Below, one piece after another: positions 61,647-64,000 of a stretch of 64,000 nucleotides of DNA. The position numbers were made by a program, and so were the translations under genes. The stretch is taken from positions 1 to 64,000 of the forward strand of contig CAVXXT010000004.1 in NCBI GenBank assembly GCA_963765815.1, in the 5' to 3' direction. This DNA comes from DATLNF01 sp963765815. Its GTDB lineage: Bacteria > Actinomycetota > Actinomycetes > BP-191. Within the stretch, counting starts at the first letter, position 1. Every line of letters starts with the position of its first letter. The notes under the pieces were generated by a model. It did no database searches. It was not told where the DNA came from and saw only the letters and a list, made by a program, of their open reading frames with translations.

Positions 61647-64000
61647 ATGTCGGCCTTTCCCAACAACCTCACCCGGGACGAGGCGCGGATCCGCTCGCTG
61701 CTCATCTCGGACGTGTCGTACGACGTCACGCTCGACCTGCGGTACGGCGAGGAGCGCTTCGACTCCATCGCCGTCGTGCGGTTCTCCTGCGCCGAGCCTG
61801 GGGCGACCACGTTCGTCGGCCTGACCGCCCCCGCGGTGCGCCGCGCCGTGCTCAACGGCGTCGAGCTGCCGGCCGACGCGTTCGACGGCAACCGCGTGCA
61901 CCTCACTGACCTGGCCGCCACCAACGAGCTGCTGGTCGAGGCCGAGTGCGCCTACATGCACACCGGCGTCGGCCTGCACCGCTTCGTCGACCCGGTCGAC
62001 AAGCGCGTCTACCTGCACACGCAGTTCGAGACGTTCGACGCGCACCGGGTCTTCGCGTGCTTCGACCAGCCCGACCTCAAGGCGCCGTTCACCTTCACGG
62101 TGCACGCGCCCGAGGAGTGGGTCGTCGTGTCCAACGGCGCGGCCGTCGAGCGTCCCGCCGACGGCGCGGCCGGCACGTGGAAGTTCGCGACCACGGCGCC
62201 GATCTCGACGTACATCACGGCGATCGTCGCGGGGCCGTACCACGAGGTGCGCGAGACTCGCGACGGCATCGACCTCGGCCTGTTCTGCCGCCGCTCGCTC
62301 GCCGAGCACCTCGACGCCGACGAGCTGTTCACGCTGACCCAGCAGGGCTTCGCGTGGTTCCAGGACAACTTCGGCTACGACTACCCGTTCGGCGACAAGT
62401 ACGACCAGCTCTTCGTGCCGGAGTTCAACGCCGGCGCGATGGAGAACGCCGCCTGCGTGACCTTCCTCGAGGACTACGTCTTCCGCTCCAAGGTGACGGA
62501 TGCGTCGTACGAGCGACGGGCCGAGACGATCCTGCACGAGATGGCGCACATGTGGTTCGGCGACCTCGTGACGATGCGCTGGTGGGACGACCTCTGGCTC
62601 AACGAGAGCTTCGCGACCTACGCGTCGATCCTGTGCCAGGTGTCCGCGACGAAGTTCAAGGGCGGCTGGACGACCTTCGCCAACAACGAGAAGACCTGGG
62701 CGTACCGGCAGGACCAGCTGCCGTCGACGCACCCGGTGGCCGCGGACATGATCGACATCCACGCGGTCGAGGTGAACTTCGACGGCATCACCTACGCCAA
62801 GGGCGCGTCGGTCCTGCGCCAGCTCGTCGCGTGGGTCGGCCAGGACGCGTTCCTCGCCGGGCTGCGGGTCTACTTCCAGCGCCACGCCTTCGGCAACACC
62901 GAGCTGAAGGACCTGCTCGCGACGCTCGAGGAGTCCAGCGGCCGCGACCTGTCGTCGTGGTCGAAGGAGTGGCTCGAGACCGCGGGCGTCAACACGCTGC
63001 GCGCGGACTTCGAGACGGGCGCCGACGGCGCGTTCACGTCGTTCCGGCTGCTGCAGGAGGCGACCGCCGACTGGCCGACCCTGCGGTCGCACCGTGTCGC
63101 GATCGGCCTCTACGACGTGCAGGGTGACTCGCTGGTACGCCGGCAGCGGGTGGAGCTCGACGTCGTCGGCGCGGCGACCGACGTGCCCGACCTGGTCGGC
63201 GCGCGCCGGCCCGACCTGGTGCTGATCAACGACGACGACCTGACCTACGCGAAGATCCGGCTCGACGACCGCTCGCTCGCGACGGTGTCGGAGCGGCTCG
63301 GGCAGCTGCCCGACTCGCTGCCCCGCGCGCTGTGCTGGGCCGCGTCGTGGGACATGTGCCGCGACGGCGAGCTCGCCGCGCGCGACTACGTGTCGCTGGT
63401 GCTGCGCAACATCGGGTCGGAGACCGACATCGGCGTCGTGCAGTCGCTGCTCGCGCAGTCGCTCGGCGCGATCTACAACTACGGCGACCCGTCGCGCCGC
63501 GACGACGAGCTGCAGCGGCTGGCAGAGGCGGCGTACGAGCACCTGCTCGCGGCCGAGCCCGAGAGCGACCACCAGCTCGCGTGGACCCGCTCGTTCACGT
63601 CGTCGGCGCAGTCACCGGAGCACCGCGCAGTCATCGCCGGGCTGCTCTCCGGCGAGACGGTGGTCGAGGGGCTCGCGGTGGACACCGACCTGCGCTGGCA
63701 CCTGCTGCGCCGGCTCTGCGCTCTCGGCGCGGCCGACGTACCGGAGATCGAGGCGGAGGTCGAGCGCGACCCGACCGCAGCCGGACACCGGCAGGCCGCA
63801 GCCGCCCGTGCATCGCGCCCGACGATCGAGGCGAAGCAGGAGGCGTGGGCGTCGATCATCGACGACCCGGAGCTGCCCAACGCCGTGCTGTCGGCGACGA
63901 TGTCCGGCTTCCAGCAGCCGCAGCAGGTCGCGCTGCTCGAGGAGTTCGTCGAGCCCTACTTCGCGTCGCTGGGTCAGGTGTGGGAGACGCGCACCAACGA
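61647..64000 (+). CDS. pepN: aminopeptidase N, 3' end beyond window
   Basis: This M1-family zinc aminopeptidase removes N-terminal residues from peptides. The start is the ATG at 61647 (MSAFPNNLTRDEARIRSLLI). The substrate-binding motif is NAGAMENAACVTFLED, and the zinc site is ILHEMAHMWFGDLVTMRWWD followed by NESFATY (HEXXH with Glu 19 residues on). The reading frame stays open to the end of the window (784 codons so far; the family has about 850). The neighbour is the Rv2466c-like gene. Confidence 0.95.
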   Translation, partial: MSAFPNNLTRDEARIRSLLISDVSYDVTLDLRYGEERFDSIAVVRFSCAEPGATTFVGLTAPAVRRAVLNGVELPADAFDGNRVHLTDLAATNELLVEAECAYMHTGVGLHRFVDPVDKRVYLHTQFETFDAHRVFACFDQPDLKAPFTFTVHAPEEWVVVSNGAAVERPADGAAGTWKFATTAPISTYITAIVAGPYHEVRETRDGIDLGLFCRRSLAEHLDADELFTLTQQGFAWFQDNFGYDYPFGDKYDQLFVPEFNAGAMENAACVTFLEDYVFRSKVTDASYERRAETILHEMAHMWFGDLVTMRWWDDLWLNESFATYASILCQVSATKFKGGWTTFANNEKTWAYRQDQLPSTHPVAADMIDIHAVEVNFDGITYAKGASVLRQLVAWVGQDAFLAGLRVYFQRHAFGNTELKDLLATLEESSGRDLSSWSKEWLETAGVNTLRADFETGADGAFTSFRLLQEATADWPTLRSHRVAIGLYDVQGDSLVRRQRVELDVVGAATDVPDLVGARRPDLVLINDDDLTYAKIRLDDRSLATVSERLGQLPDSLPRALCWAASWDMCRDGELAARDYVSLVLRNIGSETDIGVVQSLLAQSLGAIYNYGDPSRRDDELQRLAEAAYEHLLAAEPESDHQLAWTRSFTSSAQSPEHRAVIAGLLSGETVVEGLAVDTDLRWHLLRRLCALGAADVPEIEAEVERDPTAAGHRQAAAARASRPTIEAKQEAWASIIDDPELPNAVLSATMSGFQQPQQVALLEEFVEPYFASLGQVWETRTN

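Overview
The window is high-GC actinobacterial DNA from about 4,850 to 64,000. The gene families (Rv2466c-like thioredoxin-fold reductase, TreYZ trehalose synthesis, DUF222/HNH, Eis-like acetyltransferase, SCO6745-like protein) and the order rne, mre/pbp2/rodA, ndk, folC, valS, clpX, clpP1, clpP2, tig, pepN match mycolic-acid and related Actinomycetota; the order was not resolved. Positions 1-4,850 look like a different organism. They carry a YCII-like gene, a shrunken group II intron and a LEPR-XLL adhesin-type fragment, families I associate with Proteobacteria, and they join the middle of glgB with no visible mobile-element boundary. The most economical reading is a chimeric contig.

Layout. 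4,850-17,575: glycogen and trehalose metabolism (3' half of glgB, then glgX-treY-treZ-malQ as a tightly packed operon), interrupted by a DUF222/HNH gene, a GGDEF diguanylate cyclase and two small genes. 17,600-28,400: secreted and housekeeping genes (LVIVD-repeat protein, YbbN-like thioredoxin, SpoIID-like protein, an acyl-CoA mutase flanked by two secreted paralogues, a methyltransferase, a zinc metallopeptidase, an MFS transporter). 28,400-40,600: RNase E/G, the TIGR03936/TIGR03960 pair, rodA, pbp2, mreD, mreC, mreB (cell-wall elongation) and ndk. 40,600-45,500: two tandem palindromes, a PKD-like anchored protein, folC, valS. 45,500-52,000: two small hypothetical genes, glutathione peroxidase, clpX, clpP1, clpP2, tig. 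52,000-58,600: tRNA-Pro, tRNA-Gly, a truncated FkbM methyltransferase, ABC-F ATPase, adenylate cyclase, SpoIIE-type phosphatase, HATPase anti-sigma protein, Eis-like acetyltransferase. 58,600-64,000: DUF429 protein, aldehyde dehydrogenase, a 53-residue zinc-finger protein, a probable selenoprotein and pepN (cut by the window end).

The strongest observation is at 60,947-61,552. An Rv2466c/DsbA-like reductase has an in-frame TGA exactly at its catalytic cysteine, and a hairpin that fits bacterial SECIS rules follows it. Its neighbour pepN is conserved with M. tuberculosis. Other unexplained structure consists of three families of palindromic elements in gene-free gaps: a 56-bp pair at 17,590 and 52,714, a tandem pair at 40,633-40,820, and one between the two tRNAs.

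Many essential genes (glgX, rne, rodA, pbp2, mreB, mreC, ndk, folC, valS, clpP1, clpP2) contain single-base frameshifts, whereas 11.2-28.4 kb, 45.5-49 kb and 50.5-64 kb (apart from the truncated gene at 52.4 kb) are clean. I treat these as sequencing or assembly errors and annotate each as one gene.
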